Shown here: positions 10,601 to 18,674 of the stretch, one piece after another | Layout of the letters: each line of letters starts with the position of its first letter | Position numbering within the stretch: the stretch's first letter is position 1 | Assembly (NCBI GenBank): GCA_913009755.1 | Contig: CAJVWU010000004.1 | Location: 25,279-89,278 of the forward strand | Direction of reading: 5' to 3' | DNA length: 64,000 bases | Origin: an uncultured Bacteroidia bacterium | GTDB taxonomy: Bacteria > Bacteroidota > Bacteroidia > Bacteroidales > F082 | Notes under the pieces: model-generated | The model's database searches: none | Told to the model about the DNA's origin: nothing | Seen by the model: only the letters and a program-made list of their open reading frames with translations | Translations under genes and position numbers: made by a program

Positions 10601-12079
10601 GCCCTGAAATTTGCCGACAGTTCACACCGGTGGTTAAGTGGTATTGAAGATGTAGATTTGCCGGGCTTCCCACTCGATTGGATCCGGTCGGGGACCCACC
10701 AGGAAGGCGGACAGGCAGGAGAGGGTGATGCCAGTAATGATGACTGGAAAATGTCTTCTACCCCGGCTAATCCCTGGGATCCCGCCGAAGCTTTTGAAAA
10801 ACTGATTAATGGAACTTGGGCTCCTTACTGTATGACATCTTATGGAGTAAATGTTCCGGCCCTTACCGTGAAAACCCAAAGTGAAGTTGGCCCTGCATTG
10901 AACAGCGATTCAAAGCTTGATTCCAAATTAGGGGAAATCCATAGTGTTGATATTGTTTTCACACCGGATAAATCAAAATGGACACGATCGCCCGTACTAG
11001 AAATGGGTTTTGACGATGCATTATCTGAAGGCCATGTCCATAAATTTGAGTTACGTGCTTCACCTTCCATTGATAAAGATGGAAAATTTGCCGAAATTGG
11101 TTCCGGACCCAGTGAAAATGAAGGAGATCCAAATTACATCAGCGACCACGGTATGGGATGGTTTCCGGGTTATGCCATTGATATCGAAACAGGGGAAAGA
11201 CTGAACATTATGTATGGGGAAGATTCGTACCTTGTAGGTCAAAATGGACGCGACATGCAGTTTAACCCCCCGAAAAGGCGTTTTATCCCGAATGTTAATG
11301 ATCCACTCCTGACCCAACTTGCCGACCCGAATATCTTCCAGGGCTCACTGGGAAACATGATCCCGGTAATGGGTGGAAAACATTATGTCTATATCATGGG
11401 GCATAAAAGTGAAGAGTTGTCCATGCTTGGCATTAAATTTACAATGCCTGCTTACGATGCAGGACGTTATGCAATGACCGTGCTCGATACGATATATGAC
11501 AATTTAAAATATATTATTACGGCAAGTCAGTTCTTTGCAACCACTATGTATGTGGGAATGCCCATGGGTGTGGAAAATGAAGACTGGTTGGCCAATGAGG
11601 CTACTATTCGGATTAGAATATCCGTTCCTTATCAACGTGGATATTCTGCTGTTCCGCTTGATACGGTTTATGCGGGTATGGATGTCAATAATTTTTACCC
11701 CATGTACGACTTTTCCATGGAGGGTCTTCAGTCGGAGTATAATAACCCGCAGAAGTTTGCCAGTGATCTTGATGAGATCAGGGTGGTCCCCAACCCGTAT
11801 TATGCTTATTCGACTTATGAAAGCAATCCATTGGAGAACCTGGTTAAGATCACCAACCTGCCCCAAAAATGTACGATAACCATTTATACTATAAGTGGCT
11901 TGAAGATCAGGCAGTTTAAGAAAGACTCACCCAATACGACTTTAAGTTGGGATTTGAAAAACTATGCGACTGTCCCCATTTCGGGTGGAGTATATTATTT
12001 ACATATAAAAACAGATCAGGGAGAAAAAATCCTGAAGTTTTTTGCTGTGATGAGAGTCCCTGACTTTAACACGTTTTAA
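7676..12079 (+). CDS. Giant secreted protein with T9SS-like C-terminal domain
   Basis: A 1467-residue protein with a signal peptide (residues 1-23, ...WNQAFSEE). The body has no enzyme motif I can name; it is rich in G, D, N, W and Y, with several D-x-N/D-x-D-G stretches that could bind calcium (NNGDGEYDPQ, DIDGNGEIEA). The last 80 residues (VVPNPYYAYSTYE ... ITNLPQKCTITIYTISGLKIRQF ... GVYYLHIKTDQGEKILKFFAVMR) form a T9SS type A-like sorting domain, although the tail after the final strand is longer than usual. It lies between a TonB receptor and a PorV-like porin and probably shares their transcript. Role unknown; surface attachment or ligand capture is a guess. Confidence 0.8.
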   Translation: MNITRITLIICISALVWNQAFSEEYKYDSGKKSSRNLKQTTAGCPPSSGYDWLDINNVRARINTGGDMWWDLPGGTGAKYYIPKAGTATSMFSGALWIGGLDINNQLKLAAQRYRQVGIDYWTGPLTVDGTAAVGEETCAEYDRFFKITRAQVDEFLSHTDPETGLFVPSEDYTIPNAILNWPAHGDVTKDQSYYLAPFYDNNGDGEYDPQMGDYPYYDISNALCHTKLPTMEEELEGDVKGSVLADQVIKGDQTLWWVFNDKGNIHTETNGAAIGLEIRAQAFAFATNDVINNMTFYSYEIINRSTFELTQTFFSPWVDTDLGYAWDDFVGCDVGRGLGYCYNGKDIDGNGEIEAYGAHPPAVGVDFFQGPYMDPDGLDNPKWKIVIDPATGDTTLEQLCDVSINGVNFQNGIVDDERFGMRRFIYHNNSGGPLGDPQIAPQYYNYLRSIWKDGTKMLYGGTGHYSGAGTVGPACDFMFPGDTDPCNWGTHGQPPNGGFNTNGFYWTEETGNNGSPNPPGDRRFMQSAGPFTLKSGAVNYITVGIPWARTTTGKAWASVELLRVVDDKCQTLFDNCFKVIDGPTAPDLTIQELDQRLIFYISNSPVSNNYKEKYAEYDPNILQPLPGSKPPVRSDSIYRFEGYQIFQLASEDVSVESLHNADKARLVAQFDVKNGITRLINYNYDESLGFVVPVVEVNGQDNGISHSFEITQDAFATGDSRLVNNKDYYYLALAYAYNDYLDFGLNWPNSSGQTHPYLSGRKNIGDRTRNGKPYMAMPHKTVNGTILNSDYGARPQVTRIAGFGNGGLNVDLTPETLEEIMSKPPAGPDNLFGSPNYPIAYNPVYQINAGPLNAKVIDPVTVVNGNYIWWMDTLFPQKIYNLTNKPEVSGDSTSKMSGYWYLVNKETNKGEKSDTTIIWGNEQIFLDEGFAIEAVQPFFSGPIPYGTVPVSQNGNTVQKTIHGVFAPNNGVIESALKFADSSHRWLSGIEDVDLPGFPLDWIRSGTHQEGGQAGEGDASNDDWKMSSTPANPWDPAEAFEKLINGTWAPYCMTSYGVNVPALTVKTQSEVGPALNSDSKLDSKLGEIHSVDIVFTPDKSKWTRSPVLEMGFDDALSEGHVHKFELRASPSIDKDGKFAEIGSGPSENEGDPNYISDHGMGWFPGYAIDIETGERLNIMYGEDSYLVGQNGRDMQFNPPKRRFIPNVNDPLLTQLADPNIFQGSLGNMIPVMGGKHYVYIMGHKSEELSMLGIKFTMPAYDAGRYAMTVLDTIYDNLKYIITASQFFATTMYVGMPMGVENEDWLANEATIRIRISVPYQRGYSAVPLDTVYAGMDVNNFYPMYDFSMEGLQSEYNNPQKFASDLDEIRVVPNPYYAYSTYESNPLENLVKITNLPQKCTITIYTISGLKIRQFKKDSPNTTLSWDLKNYATVPISGGVYYLHIKTDQGEKILKFFAVMRVPDFNTF

Positions 12080-12120
12080 ATTTATAATAGAGATAAAGAA
12101 CGAGAAAAACCATACAGATT

Positions 12121-13182
12121 ATGAAATTTCTTTACAGAACATTGGTTGTTTTACTCATCGCGACCCTATTGATGCCCAACATCTCATTTGCCGGAAACAA
12201 AGACAGGCAAGGTCAGGCAGGAGGGGCTGAATTGATGATCAACCCCTGGCCGAGAAGTAGTGGATGGGGAAATGCAAATATGGCCAGCGTCAAAGGGATT
12301 GAGGCCCTTTGGGGAAATGTGGCCGGTGCGGCATTTACCAAAAGAACACAGTTGCAGTTTGCTTATACGGACTGGATGAAAGGTACAGGAACAAATATCA
12401 TCGCTTTCGGGCTTACTCAAAAAGTAGGTGAAGCCGGTGCCCTGGGCTTGCAGGTTATGTCAATGAATTTTGGAGAAGTTGAAATAACCACTACCAATAG
12501 CCCGGATGGCGGAGTGGGTACTTACAAACCAAACCTGATGAATTTTTCCATCAGTTATTCCAAAGCCTTTTCAAATAGCATATACGCCGGGGTCCTGGTC
12601 AAACTTATTTCCGAATCAATTGCCGATATTAATGGTTTTGGTATTGCACTTGATATAGGGATTCAATATGTTACCGGGGAAAATGACCAGATGGCTTTTG
12701 GAATCGCTTTAAAAAATCTGGGCCCGAAAATGAGCTTCAGCGGCGATGGGCTGTCAATCAGGTCTTTATTGCCCGGGCAATCTACCCTTTTTACAACAGA
12801 ACAGCGTTCGATGCCTTTCGAATTACCGGCACAATTAAATATTGGTGCATCTTATGCCTTCCTGATGCCGGCAGAAAATAAGATTACCCTGGCCGGCAAT
12901 TTTACATCCAACTCCTTTTCAAGAGACCAGTTTGTGCTTGGGTTGGAATATAGTTTTAAAGAGATATTTGTGATCAGGGCCGCCTACACTTATGAAAACG
13001 GTATGTGGGACGATATCTATACGCCCCAGAATACAAATGTGAATAACGGGCTAAGTGCCGGTATCAGCCTGGCCTTGCCGTTGAACAAAGAAAAAGGTAC
13101 CTATATTGGAATTGATTATGCCTTCAGGCAAACGGTAGTATTTAATAATAATCATACTTTAGGCTTAATATTTAATTTCTAA
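12121..13182 (+). CDS. PorV/PorQ-family outer-membrane beta-barrel protein
   Basis: A 353-residue protein with a signal peptide (residues 1-24, ...ISFAG) and a barrel of the FadL-like PorV/PorQ type: N-terminal GGAELMINPWPRSSGWGNANMASVKGIEALWGNVAGAA, alternating strands, and the aromatic end LGLIFNF. In T9SS, PorV shuttles cargo from the translocon to the attachment complex. Its place directly after a cargo-like secreted protein suggests a dedicated partner rather than the main PorV. It ends just before the greA promoter and hairpin. Confidence 0.85.
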   Translation: MKFLYRTLVVLLIATLLMPNISFAGNKDRQGQAGGAELMINPWPRSSGWGNANMASVKGIEALWGNVAGAAFTKRTQLQFAYTDWMKGTGTNIIAFGLTQKVGEAGALGLQVMSMNFGEVEITTTNSPDGGVGTYKPNLMNFSISYSKAFSNSIYAGVLVKLISESIADINGFGIALDIGIQYVTGENDQMAFGIALKNLGPKMSFSGDGLSIRSLLPGQSTLFTTEQRSMPFELPAQLNIGASYAFLMPAENKITLAGNFTSNSFSRDQFVLGLEYSFKEIFVIRAAYTYENGMWDDIYTPQNTNVNNGLSAGISLALPLNKEKGTYIGIDYAFRQTVVFNNNHTLGLIFNF

Positions 13183-13193
13183 GAAACTTTTTA

Positions 13194-13224
13194 TTGCCTG
13201 AAAGGCATTAAGATATTATCTTTG
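13194..13224 (+). promoter_or_regulatory. Promoter upstream of greA
   Basis: TTG at 13194-13196 and a perfect TATCTTTG at 13217-13224 with a 20-base spacer. The predicted transcription start is close to 13229, only seven bases before the hairpin at 13236. Confidence 0.55.
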
Positions 13225-13235
13225 CAGCCTGAAAG

Positions 13236-13263
13236 GACCCTTAATACAGTTAGGGGTCTTTTT
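13236..13263 (+). terminator. Terminator-like hairpin between the promoter and greA
   Basis: GACCCTTAA pairs with TTAGGGGTC (one G-U pair) around a short loop, followed by TTTTTAT. It can end the porin transcript that arrives from upstream, but it also lies directly downstream of a good promoter, so transcripts from that promoter must pass it to reach greA. Confidence 0.6.
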
Positions 13264-13296
13264 ATCTTATTTACTAAATGCAAAACATTTTAAATT

Positions 13297-13770
13297 ATGA
13301 CTGAGTCAAGGTACTTTACTGAAGACGGATTGAGAAATTTACAAGAAGAACTTGATCAGCTTATCCGTTTTGAACGGCCTAAAATATCAAAGCAAATTGC
13401 TGAAGCAAGAGACAAAGGTGATCTGTCGGAAAATGCTGAATATGATGCTGCTAAAGAAGCTCAGGGCTTACTCGAATTAAGAATATCTAAACTTCAGGAA
13501 AAGATTCATAATGCCAGGATCATTGATGAATCAAAACTGGATAAATCAAAAGTACTGGTGTTGTCTACCGTTACCATAAAGAATTTAAAAAACGGCACCA
13601 CCAATAAATATACTTTAGTCCCTGAAGAAGAATCCAACCTGAAAAGGGGTAAATTATCGGTTGAATCACCTATCGCGAAAGGCCTTTTAGGGAAAAAAGT
13701 CGGAGATAAAGTCGAAATAAAGGTCCCTGCCGGAACCATCCCCTTTGAAGTTGTTGACATCCAGTCTTAA
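13297..13770 (+). CDS. greA: Transcription elongation factor GreA
   Basis: At 157 residues this has the usual GreA length. The N-terminal coiled coil (residues 1-75) carries the acidic tip motif DKGDLSENAEYDAAKE that reaches into the RNA polymerase secondary channel and stimulates cleavage of backtracked RNA. The C-terminal FKBP-like domain ends ...SPIAKGLLGKKVGDKVEIKVPAG, also typical. A single-gene unit behind a hairpin. Confidence 0.95.
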   Translation: MTESRYFTEDGLRNLQEELDQLIRFERPKISKQIAEARDKGDLSENAEYDAAKEAQGLLELRISKLQEKIHNARIIDESKLDKSKVLVLSTVTIKNLKNGTTNKYTLVPEEESNLKRGKLSVESPIAKGLLGKKVGDKVEIKVPAGTIPFEVVDIQS

Positions 13771-13878
13771 TCCCTTAAAATCGGAAACCCTGTCAGGTAC
13801 TGAGTTTTATTGAGAAAGCATTCCGGGTGATTTTTGTTTTTACAATTTTCTGTTCCGGTTTTCCATTATTTCCAATGA

Positions 13879-13916
13879 CCAATTATCCGGTAACCAATCA
13901 TCCGGTAACCAATTTT
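13879..13916. repeat. 15-bp tandem repeat, two and a half units
   Basis: Two copies of CCAAT(T/C)ATCCGGTAA in direct succession (13879-13893, 13894-13908) followed by a partial third copy CCAATTTT. It lies in the 210-base gap between greA and the HIT gene, upstream of the HIT promoter. No function is evident. Confidence 0.7.
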
Positions 13917-13949
13917 AACAATAAAATAATTTTACTGTATTAAATTTTA

Positions 13950-13957
13950 TAATTTTG
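13950..13957 (+). promoter_or_regulatory. -7 element upstream of the HIT gene
   Basis: A perfect TAATTTTG, 24 bases before the ATG at 13981. The -33 region (around 13930, TTTTAC) is weak. Confidence 0.4.
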
Positions 13958-13980
13958 GGATAAACCAAAAAGAAAAAATT

Positions 13981-14391
13981 ATGGCTACTGTTTTCACGAA
14001 AATTATCAACGGCGAAATCCCCTGCTATAAAATTGCCGAATCAAAAGAATGTTTTGCTTTTCTTGATATTAACCCGCTGGCTAAGGGTCATGCACTGGTG
14101 ATCCCTAAAAAAGAAACAGATTACATTTATGATCTGGATGATGAACTTTACCTGATTTTATTTGACTTTGCTAAAAAGGTGGGAAAAGCCATCGAGTCGG
14201 TTATTCCGTGCAAACGAATCGGAATGATCGTGTTTGGACTGGATGTTCCCCATGCCCATATCCATTTAATCCCTATCAATAAGCAATCGGAAATGAGTTT
14301 TGCCAGTCCGAGGGTGAAATTAAACCGGGAAGAATTTACAGCAATTGCCGGCAAGATTGTCAATGCTTTTAGTGAAATGAATCCCGGCTGA
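13981..14391 (+). CDS. HIT-family nucleotide-binding hydrolase (HinT-like)
   Basis: A 136-residue protein close to the usual HIT length. The N-terminus (FTKIINGEIPCYKIAE) and HALVIPKKE segment are typical, and the catalytic histidine triad appears as HAHIHLIP near residues 91-98. HinT proteins hydrolyse adenosine phosphoramidates and acyl-adenylates in the cytoplasm. The convergent PurF-like gene ends 23 bases downstream. Confidence 0.93.
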   Translation: MATVFTKIINGEIPCYKIAESKECFAFLDINPLAKGHALVIPKKETDYIYDLDDELYLILFDFAKKVGKAIESVIPCKRIGMIVFGLDVPHAHIHLIPINKQSEMSFASPRVKLNREEFTAIAGKIVNAFSEMNPG

Positions 14392-14414
14392 TAAAAATCC
14401 GAAAAGGGGAAAAA

Positions 14415-16316
14415 TCAATAAGCACGTGTATTCCGTCCTTCAATATAGTTGATGAATGATTGGTTTACCACCTTGTTTCCTCCGGGGGTAGGATAGTCGC
14501 CCGTGAAATACCAGTCGCCTGTATGGTGCGGAATGGCTGCATGCAGATGCTCAATATTCTGGTAAATGACTTTTACACAGGCCTGAATATCCTGGCCGGT
14601 TACCAGGGCAGCAATTTTATCGGAAATCTGGTCGGCAGTAAAAGGTATGTATATTCCCTTAACATAATTCACAATTTCCTCTTTCGGCAGATTTTCCTGT
14701 GCTTTTGACTTCATGTAAACTTCGTTGATGATATGTTCCTGCTGCGTTTCTTTCAACAATAGGATGGCTGCTTTAAACGCAATAAAGTCATTCAGCCGGG
14801 CCATGTCAATGCCATAACAATCGGGATATCTGATTTGCGGCGCAGAGGAAGCGACGACAATCTTTTTAGGGCCTAAACGGTCGAGCATACGGATGATACT
14901 TTCCTTCAGGGTAGTCCCCCTCACAATGCTGTCGTCAATTACAACCAGTGTGTCAATGCCCCGCCTGATCACGCCATAAGTAACATCATAAACGTGGGCA
15001 ACCAGGTCGTTGCGCTGATTATCAGCCGTGATGAAAGTCCGTAACTTTACATCTTTAACAGCGATGGTTTCAATTCTCGGTTTAACCGAGAACATCATTT
15101 CCAGTTTTTCCCGGTTTATGGCCGGCCCTTCTTTTAAAATTTCTTCGGATATCCGGTTTGTCCGGAAATCGTTTATCATTTCAACAAGCCCGCTAAAAGC
15201 AACCGAAGCCGTGTTGGGGATATATGAAAAAACCGTGTTCTCAAGGTCAAAATCAATTTCTTCCAGAATTTTCTGTCCCAAAAACCAACCCAGTTTTTTG
15301 CGCTCGCGGTAGATGTCTTTGTCTGAACCCCTTGAAAAATAAATTCGCTCGAATGAACAGGATTTTTTAGGAAGGGGATCAATAAACCGGTCAAAGCTTA
15401 CCTTCCCGTTTTTCCTGATGATCATGGCGTGGCCCGGAGGAAGTTCTTTCACTTCATCAAACTGCAGATTAAAAGTTGTTTGAATGACCGGCCTTTCCGA
15501 AGCAGCCACCACCACTTCATCATCACAATAATAAAAAGCTGGCCGTATGCCTGCCGGGTCGCGCATTACAAACGAATCACCGTGGCCGAGCAGCCCGCCG
15601 ATAACATAACCGCCATCCCATCGTTTGGCCGATTCCTTTAAGATATTAAGGACATCCAGTTGGTTGATGATATGTTGTGTTGTCTCAAATTTTGAAAATC
15701 CTTTCTCTTTGAATTGCCGGTAAACCCGTTCATTTTCTTCATCCAGGAAATGCCCGATTTTTTCAATTACGGTAACCGTATCGGAAGTTTCAACAGGGTA
15801 TTGTCCCAGGTCAACCAGCGTTTGGAACAGTTCGATATTGTTGGTCATATTAAAATTACCGGCCAGCACCAGGCTGCGCGTTTTCCAGTTGTTTGCCCTG
15901 ATCATGGGGTGCAGGTTCGACTTTTGGTTTCCCCCGTAAGTTCCATAACGCAGATGGCCAAGGAACAGTTCGCCGGTAAATTCTACGCGGGCTTTTAGCC
16001 AGTTTACATCGTTCAGCCGTTTGGGATTATCCTGAACCGCTTCATTAATTTTGTGGTAAACTTTGTTGAAAATGTCCTGAATGGGGGCATTTGCATTCGA
16101 CCGTATCCGGCTGATGTATTTATTCCCGGGAGGAAGGTCAAATTTTACTTCTGCAATACCGGCCCCGTCCTGTCCGCGGTTGTGCTGCTTCTGTAACAGT
16201 AAATGCAATTTCCGGATGCCATAAAGGGATGTTCCGTATTTGGCAAGATAATATTCAAGGGGCTTTAAAAGCCGGATCAGTGCTACACCACACTCATGAT
16301 TAATTTGGTCGCTCAT
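14415..16316 (-). CDS. Amidophosphoribosyltransferase-like class II glutamine amidotransferase
   Basis: A 633-residue protein related to PurF, which makes 5-phosphoribosylamine from PRPP and glutamine at the start of purine synthesis. The likely nucleophile is Cys9 (HECGVALIRLL), which is not exposed by simple Met removal, so short propeptide processing would be needed. The glutamine domain shows HNRGQDGAG and GHLRYGTYG; the phosphoribosyltransferase domain carries the PRPP loop VVIDDSIVRGTT near residue 460. It is about 150 residues longer than classical PurF and has insertions. Bacteroidota often carry such a long paralogue beside a standard PurF, so the substrate may differ. Confidence 0.8.
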   Translation of the reverse strand: MSDQINHECGVALIRLLKPLEYYLAKYGTSLYGIRKLHLLLQKQHNRGQDGAGIAEVKFDLPPGNKYISRIRSNANAPIQDIFNKVYHKINEAVQDNPKRLNDVNWLKARVEFTGELFLGHLRYGTYGGNQKSNLHPMIRANNWKTRSLVLAGNFNMTNNIELFQTLVDLGQYPVETSDTVTVIEKIGHFLDEENERVYRQFKEKGFSKFETTQHIINQLDVLNILKESAKRWDGGYVIGGLLGHGDSFVMRDPAGIRPAFYYCDDEVVVAASERPVIQTTFNLQFDEVKELPPGHAMIIRKNGKVSFDRFIDPLPKKSCSFERIYFSRGSDKDIYRERKKLGWFLGQKILEEIDFDLENTVFSYIPNTASVAFSGLVEMINDFRTNRISEEILKEGPAINREKLEMMFSVKPRIETIAVKDVKLRTFITADNQRNDLVAHVYDVTYGVIRRGIDTLVVIDDSIVRGTTLKESIIRMLDRLGPKKIVVASSAPQIRYPDCYGIDMARLNDFIAFKAAILLLKETQQEHIINEVYMKSKAQENLPKEEIVNYVKGIYIPFTADQISDKIAALVTGQDIQACVKVIYQNIEHLHAAIPHHTGDWYFTGDYPTPGGNKVVNQSFINYIEGRNTRAY

Positions 16317-16333
16317 TGAACTGTCAGAATGTT

Positions 16334-16364
16334 TATTTTTGTTCGCGATACCCGCACAAAAGTA
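16334..16364. promoter_or_regulatory. Face-to-face promoters for the PurF-like and GNAT genes
   Basis: On the plus strand TATTTTTG (16334-16341) predicts a start near 16346 for the GNAT gene. On the minus strand TACTTTTG (complement of 16357-16364) predicts a start near 16352 for the PurF-like gene. Each transcript would run through the other's -7 element. Clear -33 elements were not found. Confidence 0.4.
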
Positions 16365-16373
16365 TTAAAAAAG

Positions 16374-16826
16374 ATGTTCCGAATACGATTAGCTATTGAA
16401 GCAGATACCCAGGCCATTATTGATTTTCAAATGAAAATGGCGTTGGAAAGCGAGGACTTTCAGCTTAACCGTGAAACCTTGGCCAGTGGTGTGATTGCCG
16501 TTTTCAGGGATCCGCAAAAAGGTAAATATTTTGTTGCAGAACATGATGGTGAAGTCATCGCCTCCATGCTGCTGACGCCTGAATGGAGCGACTGGCGGAA
16601 CCGGTGGGTTTTTTGGCTGCAATCGGTTTATGTGCTGCCCGATTACAGAAAAAAGGGTGTTTTCAGGATGATGTACAGCCATGCAAAAAAACTGGTTGAA
16701 GAAGACAATGATTGCGCAGGCCTGCGGTTGTACGTGGATGTGGACAATAAAAATGCCCTGGCCGTTTACCGGGCACTGGGTATGAATGGAGATCATTATA
16801 AAGTATTTGAATGGATGAAAGGGTAG
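16374..16826 (+). CDS. GNAT-family N-acetyltransferase
   Basis: About 150 residues starting at ATG 16374 (MFRIRLAIEADTQAI). An in-frame ATG at 16329 lies upstream of the predicted transcription start, so I reject it. GNAT features: N-terminal R-x-A-x-x-x-D strand, the acetyl-CoA pyrophosphate loop region VYVLPDYRKKGVFRMM (R-K-K-G-V form of Q/RxxGxG/A) and a C-terminal ALAVYRALGM segment. The acceptor is unknown; it could be a small molecule or a protein N-terminus. Confidence 0.85.
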   Translation: MFRIRLAIEADTQAIIDFQMKMALESEDFQLNRETLASGVIAVFRDPQKGKYFVAEHDGEVIASMLLTPEWSDWRNRWVFWLQSVYVLPDYRKKGVFRMMYSHAKKLVEEDNDCAGLRLYVDVDNKNALAVYRALGMNGDHYKVFEWMKG

Positions 16827-16966
16827 AAGGTTGGAGTAGAAGTTTGGGGTATAAGGTATATATGGGTTTAAGGAGTGCAAGAGTGTGCCGATGGCATGCC
16901 TGTGGCAGAAGGTTGGAAGGAAATACATCTGTTTCTGAATTGGAAGATTCAGTTTTCTATCAATTG

Positions 16967-16986
16967 CCCCGTCCTTTAGGGCGGGG
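16967..16986. repeat. REP-like GC hairpin
   Basis: CCCCGTCC and GGGCGGGG pair around a TTTA loop in the 230-base gap between GNAT and the C69 dipeptidase. Related hairpins occur near 22.0 kb, 59.87 kb and 59.93 kb, so this is a dispersed element rather than a simple terminator; no T run follows. Confidence 0.6.
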
Positions 16987-17055
16987 ATGCAAATGATAGT
17001 ATAATTAAAAATCAGCGAAAAATAAGAATAAATAATTCAAGTAAATATAACAAAC

Positions 17056-18651
17056 ATGAAACAACTCATCTTATTCATAGCGATCATTATTTATCCGTTT
17101 ACCGGATTTTCACAAACCGAAACCCGGGCTGACCGGACAGGCGGTTTTCCGGATGCCTGTACCTCCATCACGGTTGGCAGGCTGGCCTCGGCAGATGGCT
17201 CGGTCATCACTTCACATACTGACGACAGCCACCGGACAAGATCATGGATTGACATTGTCCCGGGCAAAAAACATAAACCGGGCGAAACGGTTCCCATGTA
17301 TAAAAGGGTAAAGAACGATTCACTCGCCATGCCGGCTTATGCCCACATCAAAATCGGTGAAATTCCACAGGTGGACAAAACTTACGGATACATCAACACG
17401 GCTTATCCAAGCCTGAACACCAAGCAACTGGGTATCGGCGAATCCACATTCGGTGGCCGGGAAGAACTGCAAAGCGACAGCGGCCTGATTGACTGCCAGC
17501 GGTTGTGCCGGTTGATGCTGGAAAGAAACACAACAGCACGTGATGCTATTCAAATGGCGGGTGAACTATTAAAAAAATACGGATGGAACGATTCCGGAGA
17601 AGCCCTGACCATTGCCGATAAAAATGAGGTCTGGCATTTCGAGGTCGTGGGACCCGGAAAAGGGAAAGTTGGTGCGGTCTGGGTGGCGCAACGTGTTCCT
17701 GATGACCATGTTGCCGTGAATGTGAATGCCAGTACTATCAAAGAAATTAATTTGCAAGACAAAGATCATTTCATGGCTTCCGGCAACATTTACCGGGTAG
17801 CCACCGATAATGGCTGGTGGAACCCTGAAAAAGAAGAATTCAGGTTTTGCTATGCGTATGCCCCCGAAAGCCGGACTTCTTTTGCTGCCCGGAGGCGCGA
17901 GTGGCGCGTGTTCGACTTGCTTGCTCCCTCGCTTAAACTGGATCCAAATGCTGAGAATTTTCCTTTTTCCATCAAACCGGATACGTTGGTCACAATGGAA
18001 AAACTGATCTCTGTTTTCAAAGATTATTATCAGGGCACACCTTTCGACATGCGTAAAACACTAACGGTTACCGATGAAAACGGCAAAACCGTAATTTCCC
18101 CACTGGCCAGTCCTTTTATGCCTTACGATGCCAACAAGCTTTTTAAAATCAACGGGGGGTGGGGCTGGCTTGGCGAACGAACCATTGCCCGCTGGTACAC
18201 CATGTATGCCACCATCATCCAGTTGCGTAACTGGCTGCCGGATGAAATAGGAGGTGTGGAATGGCTCGCCATGGACAATGTGGCTTCCTCGGTTTATGTT
18301 CCGGTTTACGGGTCCGTTACGGATATGCCCCATCAGTACAAAGTCCCCGGAAGGGTAAATGGTTTTACGATGGAATCGGCCTGGTGGATTTTCAACAGAA
18401 CAGGAACTCTGGCAGCACACCGCTGGGGGGATATGCACAAAGATGTGGATGCTGTTTGGGAACCCATCCAGAAAAAGTTTATTAGAGAACTGCCTGCCAT
18501 TGACAAAGCGGCACTGGACCTGTACAAAAAAGACCCTTCACTGGCTGTTCAGTTTCTAACGCAATATACCAATCAACAGGGAACTATGGTAATGGACCGT
18601 TGCATTAAACTGGGAAATGACCTTTGGACTAAATATGATGAAAAGTTTTAG
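17056..18651 (+). CDS. Family C69 dipeptidase, secreted
   Basis: A 531-residue protein with a signal peptide (residues 1-19, ...FTGFSQ) and the C69 N-terminal nucleophile motif DACTSITVGRLASADGSV, with the catalytic Cys at about residue 35. The family (Lactobacillus PepD-type) cleaves dipeptides; secreted forms in Bacteroidota act in the periplasm or outside. Further family segments: GIGESTFGGREEL, GAVWVAQRVPDDHVAVNVNAS and NVASSVYVPVY. The lipoprotein gene follows after 23 bases and may share the transcript. Confidence 0.9.
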   Translation: MKQLILFIAIIIYPFTGFSQTETRADRTGGFPDACTSITVGRLASADGSVITSHTDDSHRTRSWIDIVPGKKHKPGETVPMYKRVKNDSLAMPAYAHIKIGEIPQVDKTYGYINTAYPSLNTKQLGIGESTFGGREELQSDSGLIDCQRLCRLMLERNTTARDAIQMAGELLKKYGWNDSGEALTIADKNEVWHFEVVGPGKGKVGAVWVAQRVPDDHVAVNVNASTIKEINLQDKDHFMASGNIYRVATDNGWWNPEKEEFRFCYAYAPESRTSFAARRREWRVFDLLAPSLKLDPNAENFPFSIKPDTLVTMEKLISVFKDYYQGTPFDMRKTLTVTDENGKTVISPLASPFMPYDANKLFKINGGWGWLGERTIARWYTMYATIIQLRNWLPDEIGGVEWLAMDNVASSVYVPVYGSVTDMPHQYKVPGRVNGFTMESAWWIFNRTGTLAAHRWGDMHKDVDAVWEPIQKKFIRELPAIDKAALDLYKKDPSLAVQFLTQYTNQQGTMVMDRCIKLGNDLWTKYDEKF

Positions 18652-18674
18652 TGAACCATTAATTTTTTTATCAG

